Part shown: piece after piece, positions 26,255-34,966 of the stretch
How positions within the stretch are numbered: position 1 is the stretch's first letter
How the letters are laid out: each line of letters begins with the position of its first letter
Source of the DNA: Streptomyces sp. YS415
GTDB taxonomy: Bacteria; Actinomycetota; Actinomycetes; Streptomycetales; Streptomycetaceae
Length of the DNA stretch: 64,000 nucleotides
NCBI RefSeq assembly: GCF_023544665.1
Contig: NZ_JAMJFL010000002.1
Coordinates: 62,001 to 126,000 of the forward strand
Direction of reading: 5' to 3'
Program-made: the position numbers and the translations under genes
The notes under the pieces: model-generated
What the model was told of the DNA's origin: nothing
Databases searched by the model: none
What the model saw: the letters and a program-made list of their open reading frames with translations, nothing else

Positions 26255-26818
26255 ATGACAGAGAGAGCGGGTATCGGTTCGCGAGCGCAGATCGGGTTCG
26301 GTCTGGCCATTGCCATCGGGGCAGGGGCCGCCGCTGTGGCCCTGCTGTTGCTGGTCCTGGGGCTGTGGAAGAGCTTTGCCCGGGCCACCGCACCGACGCT
26401 GGTCGACCTGCCCGGGGGATCCTGGATGGCGGGTGGTGTCCTTGGCGTCGTCTCCGTTCTCGGAGCCTTCGGTGGTCTGTGGTGCGTTGCCGCGAAACCG
26501 TCCCGGACGGGCGTGCAGCGAGCCCTGTGGAGCCTGGCGGCAGGCGTCTGCTGCCTGGCCGCCATTGGCCCGCTCTTCTACTTCATCAGCACCCTCCCGG
26601 GCAAGAACTGCTCCAACGGCCCGAAATGCGCGTACATCCCCGGAACGGGCAGCGCACTGCTGGCCTACGCGATGAGCGTGGCCTTGGTGGCATGGATCGT
26701 GCTCCGCACGCTCAGCGTGCTGGAGGAGGGCCACGCGGCCAAGGAGCGCACCCGCATGCGCAATCTCCGCAAGCGGGGGAGGAAAAGCAGGGCGGCGCGG
26801 GAGCGGGCGCGGCGGTAG
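26255..26818 (+). CDS. Four-helix membrane protein of unknown function
   Basis: A 187-residue protein not recognised as a family member. Four hydrophobic helices are visible (GFGLAIAIGAGAAAVALLLL; GGVLGVVSVLGAFGGLWCV; ALWSLAAGVCCLAAIGPLFY; SALLAYAMSVALVAWIVL). A loop with cysteines (NCSNGPKCAY) lies between helices 3 and 4, and the tail is very basic (RNLRKRGRKSRAARERARR), so it is probably cytoplasmic. It follows the WXG100-like gene and may act as a membrane partner of the secretion locus, but this is only by location. Confidence 0.7.
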   Translation: MTERAGIGSRAQIGFGLAIAIGAGAAAVALLLLVLGLWKSFARATAPTLVDLPGGSWMAGGVLGVVSVLGAFGGLWCVAAKPSRTGVQRALWSLAAGVCCLAAIGPLFYFISTLPGKNCSNGPKCAYIPGTGSALLAYAMSVALVAWIVLRTLSVLEEGHAAKERTRMRNLRKRGRKSRAARERARR

Positions 26819-27031
26819 CGGACGTTGCATGGCCCGAAGAGGAGGCCGAGTAGCACCTGATGCCTGGTTTCAGCCCCGAACTCAGACGCGAGGAACTGCT
26901 GACGCCGACCTGAAGCACCACGTCCACGCGATCCGCGCAACCTCGGCCGACGACCTCGAGCCGCGAGACCCGCGGCTCCTACCGGTGCAGTCAACGCAAG
27001 AACTTCCCAGGACCGAGATCAGCTCACGGCG

Positions 27032-27053
27032 GGAACCCGCCCCCGGCGGTTCC
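27032..27053 (-). terminator. Hairpin terminator for the minus-strand T7SS effector operon
   Basis: GGAACCCGCC pairs with GGCGGTTCC (one bulged C) around a short loop, three bases beyond the stop of the last gene in the operon. Confidence 0.6.
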
Positions 27054-27055
27054 GG

Positions 27056-27694
27056 TCAATGGGCCGCACCAGGAAGCCGGAGCGTCCGCGCGAAGTCGTC
27101 CAGCGCCTCCAGTGCCGCGGCGATCACCTCCGGATCGTCGTGGTGCCCGCGGAGCATGACGTCGGGGAGGCCAGGCTGTGTGTGCCAGTGGTACGTCACC
27201 GAGGTCATCATGATGGTGCTGTCCGCAGGGTAGGAGCGCGTGACCCGGACCCCGTCCGCGCCCAGATGCGGAGAGTCGAACGAAATGCTGCCGGTCCGCT
27301 GCTGCCACTCGGGGATGTCGGGGTGCGGCACCGTGAGCGCGGTGATTCCCTCGCAGGAGGCAGCGTCACGGGCCTCGCAATGGATGCGGGTGGCGTGCAC
27401 CACCAGCGGCATGTAGGTCAGTGGAACGGGGTGGTAGATGAACGCCTCGTCGGCCTGGAGCTTGTCCCGGAGCGTGACGATCGTCTGCTCGTAGAAGCTT
27501 TTGTGGAACCGGCGGAGTTTGCGGGTGAGTTCGACGCCGTGTGCGGCGGCCAGATCGGCCAGAGTCGCGTCCAGCCATTCTTTGAAGGTCTTCTTGTCCA
27601 TCTGGAGCCAGAGATAGCCCCAGAGGCCCTTATTGGCATCCGTATCGACGTGAAGCACACCGAGGTCGGCGCTCCACAAGGTGCCTTCAGACAT
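27056..27694 (-). CDS. Hypothetical protein of the T7SS effector operon
   Basis: A 212-residue soluble protein, not recognised. It begins MSEGTLWSADLGVLHVDTD and ends ALEALDDFARTLRLPGAAH. AAGGGAC precedes the start. It is last in the minus-strand run that begins with the lipoprotein at 32241. Its C-terminal ending (a helix after a PEV-AA stretch) is loosely like that of the gene at 27741. An immunity or chaperone role is possible given the operon, but no motif supports one. Confidence 0.65.
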   Translation of the reverse strand: MSEGTLWSADLGVLHVDTDANKGLWGYLWLQMDKKTFKEWLDATLADLAAAHGVELTRKLRRFHKSFYEQTIVTLRDKLQADEAFIYHPVPLTYMPLVVHATRIHCEARDAASCEGITALTVPHPDIPEWQQRTGSISFDSPHLGADGVRVTRSYPADSTIMMTSVTYHWHTQPGLPDVMLRGHHDDPEVIAAALEALDDFARTLRLPGAAH

Positions 27695-27740
27695 GAGCGG
27701 TCCCTTTCATCGGGGCGCGGGTAGTGGGGCGGTGGTGCCA

Positions 27741-28373
27741 TCAGGCGTAGGCCCAGCGGAAGGTGCCCATCACGGCATCGAACAACTCCACGAGGGTGTC
27801 GTAGAAGGCGGGATTCGAGCCGGGCGCGATCAAGGCGCTGAAGGAGAAGGTGAGGTACTGATCGGGGGTGCTGTCCGGAACCGGAACGAGGTACTCGACC
27901 TGTCGGTGAGCGACATCGACGCCTTGGGCCGCGTCGGCGGGTACATCTCGCTCCGAGCGCAGCGCCGCGGTGTCGTCGAGTTCCCGCATTTCGGCACCGG
28001 GAGTCACGGAGGCGAGCGCGGTCAGAACTGCTTCCGGGCCGCTGTTGGGTTTGACCCGTGGAATCTCGATCGGCGCGGAGGCCACGATCGAGACGGGCAG
28101 CGCGACGCCGTGAAGGCGTTCGGTAGGGAGATATAGGGTCATTCCTCCTTTGGCGCTGGCTCGGCGGACGACCTTCTTCATCTCCTGAGTGAGCTTCAGC
28201 CGGGCCTTCGGAATGTCGTCCTTGGGAAAGCCGACGGGCAGTTGCGCCACGGCCTTGCGGACGATGCGGTCCATCGCTTCCTTGGTGCCCGTGTGCAGCG
28301 GAATCACGTCCCAGCCCGGCGGCGGCACCAAGTTGAAGCCGTTCGGGGCCCGCCGGTGTTCAGCGGTGGCCAC
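27741..28373 (-). CDS. Hypothetical protein, paralogue of the 41822 gene
   Basis: About 210 residues. The start (GFNLVPPPGWDVIP) and end (VPVPDSTPDQY...LFDAVMGTFRW) resemble those of the plus-strand protein at 41822 (GFRIKVPESWWEFDV and IPVPGQ...FDIFDAITSTFRF), so the two form a small family, each beside a WXG100-like or T7SS-signal gene. GTG 28373 is chosen; it overlaps the upstream membrane-protein stop by 14 bases, with GGGAG just before it. An ATG at 28412 would extend it. Function unknown; T7SS chaperone or immunity protein is a guess. Confidence 0.65.
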   Translation of the reverse strand: MATAEHRRAPNGFNLVPPPGWDVIPLHTGTKEAMDRIVRKAVAQLPVGFPKDDIPKARLKLTQEMKKVVRRASAKGGMTLYLPTERLHGVALPVSIVASAPIEIPRVKPNSGPEAVLTALASVTPGAEMRELDDTAALRSERDVPADAAQGVDVAHRQVEYLVPVPDSTPDQYLTFSFSALIAPGSNPAFYDTLVELFDAVMGTFRWAYA

Positions 28374-28773
28374 GGTGCTCCCGCACTCCTTCCACTGCGT
28401 AGGCAACGCCAACGAAGAGAGCCCACGCCGGGGCGGCGATGATGCCCGGCCAGAAGCCGAGCATCAAAGAGGGCAGGAAGAAGCCGCCGCCCATGGCGAG
28501 ATCTCGGGTGAGGTAGGGCGGTCGGCCTGCATACCGGGGGTACTTCGCGAAGACCCAGACATAGTGGAGGAGGCAGCCGATGATCCCGGCCTCATAGACG
28601 TATAGAACATCGTTCCTCAGAAATTTCGGCACGAGGATCATGATTCCGATCACCGGAAAGACTAGCGGCATTCCGATGAACAGAGTCAGCCTGAGCCGCC
28701 GGTTGGGGCCGGTGCCGAGTCCCGTGCGGGCGGCTTCGGCATCGGCGATGCGTTGCGCTGCGTACTGGTCCAT
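28360..28773 (-). CDS. Small multi-helix membrane protein
   Basis: A 137-residue protein with about four hydrophobic stretches (LRLTLFIGMPLVFPVIGIMIL; VLYVYEAGIIGCLLHYVWVF; GGGFFLPSLMLGFWPGIIAA; PAWALFVGVAYAVEGV). Not recognised. It lies nine bases after the T7SS-signal protein and overlaps the next gene, so it is translationally linked. Membrane-bound immunity proteins often sit directly downstream of T7SS toxins that attack membranes, which would fit here. Confidence 0.7.
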   Translation of the reverse strand: MDQYAAQRIADAEAARTGLGTGPNRRLRLTLFIGMPLVFPVIGIMILVPKFLRNDVLYVYEAGIIGCLLHYVWVFAKYPRYAGRPPYLTRDLAMGGGFFLPSLMLGFWPGIIAAPAWALFVGVAYAVEGVREHRGHR

Positions 28774-28782
28774 GATCGCTCC

Positions 28783-30141
28783 TTACCAATGGGTGTCGGG
28801 GGCGGGTTTCAGGGTGTTGTCCTTCCAGTCGGAATAGCCCTCGTTGTACGGTTTTTCGCCGGTCCCGAGGTTTTCGTGTGTCCAGCTTGTCAGGTCGCTC
28901 TTGCCCAGCGTTTTGTCCATGACGTCCATCCCCATACCGGTCCACGCGACTCCGAGGCCCATCTGGTAGGACTTGTATGCCCTGTCTGCCGCGGCCCCGG
29001 CAGCCTCCGGGAAGGTGGCCTTGTTTGCCTTCAGCATCTTGGCCATTCCAGCCATTTCCTTGTCGCCGAGGTGCAGCAGGGTCGACAGCGGGCTGACCCG
29101 CAGAGGTCCCTTGGCCACTAGGCCCACGTTCTGGGAGATGGACTTGCGCATGTTGTTGCGGGCCGTGCGGACAACCTGTCGTCCCGCCCCTTCCGGCATT
29201 TTGGACATCAGACGTCCCATGTCGTCCATGATGCCCTTGACGCCGCTGAGCCCTCGGCTCAGGCCGGCGGTCCGGGCGGCCTGAGCGGCGCCCACGGTGG
29301 CCTTGGCGCCGCTGGCGAGCTTCGCGGCGGCCCTGATGCCACCCACGACGAGCAGCCCACCCACGACGTCGAAGATGACATCCGTCCAGGTGGCGTCACC
29401 GGATGCCACCAGCAAGAGTCTGAGTCCGATCGTGAGGAACGCGATGCCGAGGACGAGCCAGCCCAAGCCGGGAATGGCGAGCGCCAGAAAGCCGGCAAAT
29501 GTCGCGACCCAGCCGAGAACATCGATGAAGGCCTTGATTGCGTCGGCATGGTCATGGACCCATCCCTTGATGTCGTCCCACCACGAGTCCTCGATCACGT
29601 CGTCGATCTCGTGGCGGATCTTGCCCGCATAGTGGCTTGCGCGGGTATCCCGGTTGCCGGTGATGGTGCTCAGCCGGGTGCGGTACTGCTGAAGGGGGTC
29701 GTCGTCGGGATGGTCGGTTCCGCTGGGTGAGGTCTGCGGACCGTCCTTGTCGTCGGAGCCGGACTTCTTGGCCTTGTCCGCCTCGATCTCGTCCTGCTTC
29801 TGCTTGGCCTGGTGCAGCACCTTGTCCGCGTCGGACTGGAAGTCTTCCAGCTCGTTCGACCACTTGGTCAGGTGGCCGTGCACACGCTCGTACCGTCCGG
29901 CCACCTCCCGCATGTGCTTCTCCAGCGTGGACGACTCCTCGCGCAGGGCCTTTACGTACTTGCCCTTGAGGGTCTCGTCGTCGCTGATCGCCTTGAGGTT
30001 CTTGGCCTGGTCCCGGAGCTTCTCGGCCACCGAGATCATGTGTTTGACCTCGGCGCGGATCTCTTCCGGATCGCCGGGTACGGGGTCGGATTCGCAGAGT
30101 GGTTGCCAGTCCACCGGACGGCGCTTGGATGTCGGTGTCAC
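28783..30141 (-). CDS. T7SS-signal-domain effector candidate with membrane helices
   Basis: About 452 residues. The N-terminal ~150 residues are helical and charged and start CESDPVPGDPEEIRAEVKHM, matching the start of the RHS toxin at 43793 (DLDGDPVPGDPQQVRQLAKK): the putative T7SS signal domain seen at the head of secreted toxins. Two long hydrophobic helices follow (about 235-290), then a helical C-terminal region ending GTGEKPYNEGYSDW. No catalytic motif is seen, so it may act on membranes. GTG 30141 is used; the frame could be extended upstream into the WXG100-like gene, whose stop is five bases away. Confidence 0.75.
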   Translation of the reverse strand: MTPTSKRRPVDWQPLCESDPVPGDPEEIRAEVKHMISVAEKLRDQAKNLKAISDDETLKGKYVKALREESSTLEKHMREVAGRYERVHGHLTKWSNELEDFQSDADKVLHQAKQKQDEIEADKAKKSGSDDKDGPQTSPSGTDHPDDDPLQQYRTRLSTITGNRDTRASHYAGKIRHEIDDVIEDSWWDDIKGWVHDHADAIKAFIDVLGWVATFAGFLALAIPGLGWLVLGIAFLTIGLRLLLVASGDATWTDVIFDVVGGLLVVGGIRAAAKLASGAKATVGAAQAARTAGLSRGLSGVKGIMDDMGRLMSKMPEGAGRQVVRTARNNMRKSISQNVGLVAKGPLRVSPLSTLLHLGDKEMAGMAKMLKANKATFPEAAGAAADRAYKSYQMGLGVAWTGMGMDVMDKTLGKSDLTSWTHENLGTGEKPYNEGYSDWKDNTLKPAPDTHW

Positions 30142-30145
30142 GGCG

Positions 30146-30445
30146 TCACTTCTTCTGCTTCGTCTTGTTTGCCTTGGCCAGCTCTTCGTCGAGATCCTCG
30201 AATGCCTTCTTGCTGCTGGCGACGAGCTTGCCGACGGATTCAATGGACTCGACGAGTCTGGTGCGATAGTCGTCCCAGTTGTCGACGAATTTCTTCATGG
30301 CCCCGGCGACGTCACCGGAGCCCCAGTGCTCCTTCATGTCGTCGCGCCGGTCCTCAAGATCCTCGAATGTCTTCTTGAGCTGACCCAGCTTCTTCTCGGA
30401 GTCCATGAGGAAGTCGTAGTCAACTGTCAGGTCCGGATCTGCCAC
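30146..30445 (-). CDS. WXG100-like T7SS small protein
   Basis: A 99-residue helical hairpin protein. The turn region is KEHWGSGDVAGAM with W41, near a W-x-G motif, then FVDNWDDY. The tail FEDLDEELAKANKTKQKK carries the FxxxD pattern found in the 25731 and 41414 proteins. It precedes the T7SS-signal effector by four bases, the standard order of a small helical partner followed by a large effector. Likely an export partner of that effector. Confidence 0.82.
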   Translation of the reverse strand: MADPDLTVDYDFLMDSEKKLGQLKKTFEDLEDRRDDMKEHWGSGDVAGAMKKFVDNWDDYRTRLVESIESVGKLVASSKKAFEDLDEELAKANKTKQKK

Positions 30446-30481
30446 CGGTTGCTCCCTATGTGCACTTCAGTACTTCCGCAA

Positions 30482-31573
30482 CTATCGGTTGACGGCCTGG
30501 ATTTCCTGGACCGTGATGGCCTGGTCGTTGCCGAAGGTGCCGTTCGGGAGGTCTCCGCCCGCGCCGCCCGCGCCGCCCGTGCCTGTCCAGGTGATTTCCC
30601 AGGTGATCGTGGCCTGGAGGTTGAAGGTGCCGTTGCCCGAGGAGCGGAGGTATTTCAGGCCGCAGGGTGGGGTCTTGTCGGCCTTGCCCTTGGCGTACGG
30701 CTCGCCGATGGAGCCGTCGGCGTTGATGACGCACTCGCCTGATGCCGGGTAGGTCTCGGCGTCTTCCGTGCCCGGCTGCAGTTTCAGGGCTACCGGCTTG
30801 GCCGTGGTCGTGGCCTGGAGGTTGAAACCGGGGGCGTTGATGGCGGCCGTGGCCTGGACCTCGTCGAAGACGGCCTTGTCGAGCCAGGCCCAGGTCGGCA
30901 GATTCACCTTGGTGACCGCCTCGGGGGCCAGGGTGACCTCGGTGTCCGGCAGCTCCATGTGCTGATAGGCGAGGGCCGCGAGGATCTGCGGGGTGATCGC
31001 CTGTTCGTACTGGGGCGGCGGGGCCTCGCCGTTCTCGACCCAGAACGGGAGGTCGTTGCAGGAACTGCGCTTGAGCAGGTCGGGCTCGTCCGGGTTCTCC
31101 ACGGCGGCCCAGAACATGCCCTTGCCGTCGTTCTCGACGTTGTAGTCCTTGTAGCCGGGGGTGTCGGTCCAGCCGTACTCGTCCTCGTAGTGGCGCTGCA
31201 ACTCGCTGAGCGCGGCGCCGGCGTGGCCGCCCATGCCGGGTGCGTTCAGCTGGCCCTCGATGTCCTTCGACATCTTTTCCTTGAAGTCCTTGGCGCCGAG
31301 GTAGGGGGCGTACCAGCAGGGCGGGGGCGTCCAGTTGACGTCGGCGGGGGTGACGTTTCCGGTGCCGCCGCCCTTGGCGACCGAGCCGGAGTACGTGATC
31401 CGTGCGGCGGCGTAGATGCCGTTCTTGTCGCTTCCCCCCGTCTCTTCCGCGCCGTCGCCCTTGCCGTAGTCCACCGGTTCCGCGGCGGAGTTGGTTGCCG
31501 TGAGGAGGACGGTGCTGATCGCGATGGCCAGGGCACCGCTGGCACCGAGGAGCGTACGCAGCGATCGGTTCAC
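30482..31573 (-). CDS. Secreted protein of unknown function in the T7SS operon
   Basis: About 363 residues with a Sec signal peptide (VNRSLRTLLGASGALAIAIS then TVLLTATNSAAE). The mature part has four cysteines and repeated FNLQAT segments (PGFNLQATTTAK and GTFNLQATITWE) suggesting beta-sandwich halves, and ends PNGTFGNDQAITVQEIQAVNR. Not recognised. GTG 31573 overlaps the lipoprotein stop (GTGA), so translation is coupled. It precedes a WXG100-like gene by 36 bases. Confidence 0.75.
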   Translation of the reverse strand: MNRSLRTLLGASGALAIAISTVLLTATNSAAEPVDYGKGDGAEETGGSDKNGIYAAARITYSGSVAKGGGTGNVTPADVNWTPPPCWYAPYLGAKDFKEKMSKDIEGQLNAPGMGGHAGAALSELQRHYEDEYGWTDTPGYKDYNVENDGKGMFWAAVENPDEPDLLKRSSCNDLPFWVENGEAPPPQYEQAITPQILAALAYQHMELPDTEVTLAPEAVTKVNLPTWAWLDKAVFDEVQATAAINAPGFNLQATTTAKPVALKLQPGTEDAETYPASGECVINADGSIGEPYAKGKADKTPPCGLKYLRSSGNGTFNLQATITWEITWTGTGGAGGAGGDLPNGTFGNDQAITVQEIQAVNR

Positions 31574-32241
31574 TGGCACTGCTCCGCTCCGGTCTCCACG
31601 AATACCTTGGATGCCTGCCACAGACCGTCACCTGTGGGAACCTTGACCATGATGATCTTGTAGTGTCCGAAGTCCTTGAGGCTGGGCTCGGTCTTCAGGA
31701 CCTTCCCTGTCTTGACTTCCTTGCCGTAGAACTTGCTGGCATCCGAGCAGAACGCGACTTCCACCGAGCTGCCGTTCGAGGCGGACCGAGTGGTGGCGTC
31801 ATAGTGGCGTCGGGTCCCGGTGGCGGTCCAGCCACCCTTGATCCACTCGTTGATCTGCACTTGGCCGTAGCGGAGCCCGTCGCCGGTGCCGTAGGCAGTC
31901 AAGGCTGCGTCCTTGGTCGTGCGCTTATCGACACCCCGGTAGATGGCGCGGAGGAAGTTCGCCGCATCATCCATCGCCGCCGCCTCGTTCTCCCCCTCCG
32001 GCCGAGCCCAGTCGAAGACCAGCTTCATATCCTTCGGCAGGGACACATCCACCCCGTCCGGCCTGTCCTGCGCCGGTGCCCCGGAAGGCTGCGCCGACTT
32101 CGTCGGCTTGCCCGTGTTCTGTTCGGCGCCGGCGATCTTGTCGTTGGCGCTGGACTTGTCGTCCTCGCTGCCACACGCTGTCAGCAGCAGAGCCGCCGTC
32201 GTGGCGAGCGCGGCAGCAACGGGCAAAGAGCGGCGCTTCAC
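31570..32241 (-). CDS. Lipoprotein heading the T7SS effector operon
   Basis: A 223-residue lipoprotein. The signal peptide VKRRSLPVAAALATTAALLL ends in the lipobox TACG, with the modified cysteine about residue 23. A linker rich in Ser/Pro/Thr follows, then a globular domain (MDDAANFLRAIYRGVD, GTRRHYDATTRSASNGSSVE, TGDGLWQASKVFVETGAEQC). Not assigned to a known family. GTG 32241 has GGGGAG seven bases upstream. It starts the minus-strand run 32241-27056, coupled to the following secreted protein. Confidence 0.8.
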   Translation of the reverse strand: MKRRSLPVAAALATTAALLLTACGSEDDKSSANDKIAGAEQNTGKPTKSAQPSGAPAQDRPDGVDVSLPKDMKLVFDWARPEGENEAAAMDDAANFLRAIYRGVDKRTTKDAALTAYGTGDGLRYGQVQINEWIKGGWTATGTRRHYDATTRSASNGSSVEVAFCSDASKFYGKEVKTGKVLKTEPSLKDFGHYKIIMVKVPTGDGLWQASKVFVETGAEQCQ

Positions 32242-32485
32242 AGTGGACTCCCCGTGGGATACAGATGCAGTTGGGAGCACTGACGGTATCTGTGGGGCTG
32301 GTCGGTTCGCCAGGCGGAACGTGCCCTGTGAGGTGGGCGTTCAGGAAACATCTGGTGCAAATCGTGCGCCGTGTGTGTCCTGAATCGTATCCGGTGGGGA
32401 GTGACGTCGGTCTCGGGCGGCGGGGGCGATCCGGGTTGAGTCCGGCGTGCCCGCTTCGCGGAAGCTACGAGTTACTAGTTACGGG
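32242..32485. other. Noncoding region before the T7SS operon (244 bases)
   Basis: Should hold the promoter of the lipoprotein operon. Three GTTAC units occur near 32468-32485. No clear promoter was identified. Confidence 0.4.
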
Positions 32486-34483
32486 TTACGGAACGCTCGC
32501 CGACTCCCGCACCCGCTCGATCAGCCGCCGAACGCCCTCGGGTACGGCCGTCAGCAGCTCGTCCGCCTCCTCGTACGGCACCCGGGCGCCTCCGCTGGTG
32601 GGGAGGTTGAGGATCCGGGTGTGCAGGTCGGCCGGCGTCGCGATCGCCGTATCGCGGCACAATCCGCACACGTGCAGCAGCCGCCGCTGCCTGCCCTGGG
32701 CGGAGACCCGTACATGGTGGCGGGTGACCGCCGGGCCGTGCAGGGGGTTGACCGCGCAGCAGCGGTTGTAGCCCGTGCCTGCCAGGGCGGCGCGGCCCGC
32801 CCGGGCCAGTACGATCACCGCCACCAACGTGGCCGCGGACGTCGCGGAGTCCTCGATCCTGCCCGCGTCCCCGTCGAGGAGCAGCAGCGCCGCGTCGAGG
32901 CTGTCCGCCGGCCGTCGGTCCGTCGCCGTCACGCCGGTCGACGCGTCGAAGTCGCGGGTCAGCGCGCGCAGTTCGACTCGGGCCGTGCTCCGCAGGTACG
33001 TCATCGGCGGCTCGGTCGGCGACACCTCCGGGAGCGAAGCCGTCGGCAACGGCCCGGGCCGCAGGCGCCGCAGCACCCTCCGGGTGACCGCCACGACGGC
33101 CACCACGAGTCCGAACGCCGCCCCCGCCGCGAGCGTCCCCATGAACAGTCCGGGGGTGAAGTCGGTCCCGAACAGGGGCGGGAGGTCGTCCTCGGTGACG
33201 GGGTCCGTGACCGGGTACGGATCGCCGGAACTCTCGGGCCGGTCCGTGCGCGGGGCCTTGTCGAGGACCGTCATCAGGGCGTCGAGGCGATCGCCGAGCA
33301 GGTGGTCGTCGGCTTCCTCTGCCCTGTCGTCGCCGTAGGTGATGGACTCCGGGAGGTCGAAGAGGAGGTCGAGGCTGTCCAGCCGGAGGCCGTGGTTGAA
33401 GATCTCGATGGAGCCGTACAGCGGGTCCGCGACGACGTACACGCCGTCCTCGCCCAGCTTGTCGTGGAGCGCGGACGCGAACGCCTCCTCGTCCCCCTCG
33501 GACTCGTCCGCCGGCAGCTGCGGTACGACGGACACGTAGACCGGCCCGCCGCCCTCGGACTTCCGGAACTTCTCGATACGGCCGTGCAGGCGCGCGAGTT
33601 GCGCCGCGTCCAGGACCCGAGGGCTCTCGGGGTCCGTGTACACCGGGTCCTCGGCCAGGCCCTGGGCGACCCGGTCGAGGCGGGCGTTGAGGTCCATCGC
33701 CCGGGGGCGGGGGGAGGCGCTCGACGTGGTCTGGTCGAAGGCCGCCGTGGCGATCAAGGGGACGGTGAGCGCGGCGGCCAGCGCAACGGCCGGGACCAGC
33801 CAGCGGTGCCTGGGCTTGCCCTTCCGGCCGCGCAGCCGGCGCACGTACGGGGCCAGCAGCAGGATCAGCAGCGGTACGCCCGTGAGCAGCATCCCGGTCA
33901 GGAAGGACTGGTTCTCCCGGTCGGACGGCCCGATGTACATCTCCTCGGGCTCGTCGTCGCCGTACTTCTCCCGGGCCGCCTCCGCCCGGTCCGCGGCCTT
34001 TTCAGCGCCGCCGGCGATGACCTCCGCGAACAGCTCGAACTCGCGCAAGGGGCCGGCGTCGTAGGGGAGTTCGTAGAGGCAGACCGTCAGGGCGTCGTCC
34101 ACCGGGGCGCTGACCCCGAAGGCGGCGGCGTGCGAGGCCGTCGACTCGTCGAGGAGGACGTACACCCCGTCCCGGCCCAGCCGGTCGTGCACCGCGCCGA
34201 GCAGGGCCTCGCCGTCCCCCGCAAGGCCGGGCAGGACCAGGACGTACGTCGGTACGCCTGTGTCCTTCGCCACCCGCTCGAAGTCGCGGGTCATCGACTT
34301 CGGGACTTCCCGGGGGAGCTGGTCCGAGACGTACACCGGGCTCTCGCGGAGACGGTCGGCCAGGTAGGCCGCCTGGGAGTCGGCGCGGGCGGGAGTCGCT
34401 GCGGCAAATCCCGCGAACAGGGCGGTCAGGACGGAGAGCACGAGCAACGTCCGTACCCGCAGCGCGAATTGCCTCACACCCAC
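32486..34483 (-). CDS. Membrane protein with two related extracellular domains
   Basis: About 665 residues, not recognised. A signal/anchor lies at the N-terminus (ALRVRTLLVLSVLTALFAGF). Two similar domains occur: one near residues 40-140 (LRESPVYVSDQLPREVPKSM ... HDRLGRDGVYVLLDES) and one near 285-385 (LAEDPVYTDPESPRVLDAAQ ... HDKLGEDGVYVVADP), each after membrane helices. A further helix near 460-485 leads to a C-terminal part with two cysteine pairs (NRCCAVN and CGLCRD), possibly a metal site. GTG 34483 has GGGGAGG five bases before it. It lies between the T7SS operon and the divergent Tad operon. Confidence 0.72.
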   Translation of the reverse strand: MGVRQFALRVRTLLVLSVLTALFAGFAAATPARADSQAAYLADRLRESPVYVSDQLPREVPKSMTRDFERVAKDTGVPTYVLVLPGLAGDGEALLGAVHDRLGRDGVYVLLDESTASHAAAFGVSAPVDDALTVCLYELPYDAGPLREFELFAEVIAGGAEKAADRAEAAREKYGDDEPEEMYIGPSDRENQSFLTGMLLTGVPLLILLLAPYVRRLRGRKGKPRHRWLVPAVALAAALTVPLIATAAFDQTTSSASPRPRAMDLNARLDRVAQGLAEDPVYTDPESPRVLDAAQLARLHGRIEKFRKSEGGGPVYVSVVPQLPADESEGDEEAFASALHDKLGEDGVYVVADPLYGSIEIFNHGLRLDSLDLLFDLPESITYGDDRAEEADDHLLGDRLDALMTVLDKAPRTDRPESSGDPYPVTDPVTEDDLPPLFGTDFTPGLFMGTLAAGAAFGLVVAVVAVTRRVLRRLRPGPLPTASLPEVSPTEPPMTYLRSTARVELRALTRDFDASTGVTATDRRPADSLDAALLLLDGDAGRIEDSATSAATLVAVIVLARAGRAALAGTGYNRCCAVNPLHGPAVTRHHVRVSAQGRQRRLLHVCGLCRDTAIATPADLHTRILNLPTSGGARVPYEEADELLTAVPEGVRRLIERVRESASVP

Positions 34484-34501
34484 TGTCGCCTCCCCGTACA
34501 A

Positions 34502-34966
34502 GCCCCGCAGTTCACCGCGGCACTCTACTCAGCGCTTCGCTGCTGCCGCCGGTTCACCCACAGGTGTGCAACGGCCGCAGCCCGATCCCGCGCCCACCCG
34601 CGTGAGCGAATCGTGCAGGCCTGATGAGTGACGCGTGAGGAACCTCCCGGGCGGGGCGGGCCGCCCCGCCCGCGTCGGCTTCGCGGCCGCACAGGCAGGT
34701 GCGGGATCCGGGGCCTTGCACCACTGGGTGACCAGGGGCTTCCGTTGCAGGTGAGTAACAGTCCAGCCACCGATCCCCACGGGGCCGGACGCGTCTTGAG
34801 GGGCTTATGAGCGGCTGATACGGTGCCATGGCTTGACACTCACCCCAGCTGCTGACTATCCGCGCAGACCGCGACGATGAGGCGGGATGCCGGGTGAAGT
34901 GTCCGGAAATGCAAAGAATTTGACAGTCGTGGCAGACAATTTCTTGGGTGTACGGGGAGCGGTTGC
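34502..34966. other. Divergent promoter region before the Tad operon (465 bases)
   Basis: No convincing gene. TTGACA -35-like boxes occur at 34833 and 34920. An interrupted inverted repeat (AAGAATTTG ... CAATTTCTT) spans about 34914-34945, just before the first pilus gene, and may be a regulator site. The stretch is less GC-rich than its surroundings near 34900-34945. Confidence 0.5.

Noticed and set aside
34525..34839. Short open frames in the region between the 32486 membrane protein and the Tad operon
   Set aside because: No Shine-Dalgarno, no family features, and overlapping frames on both strands are equally open.
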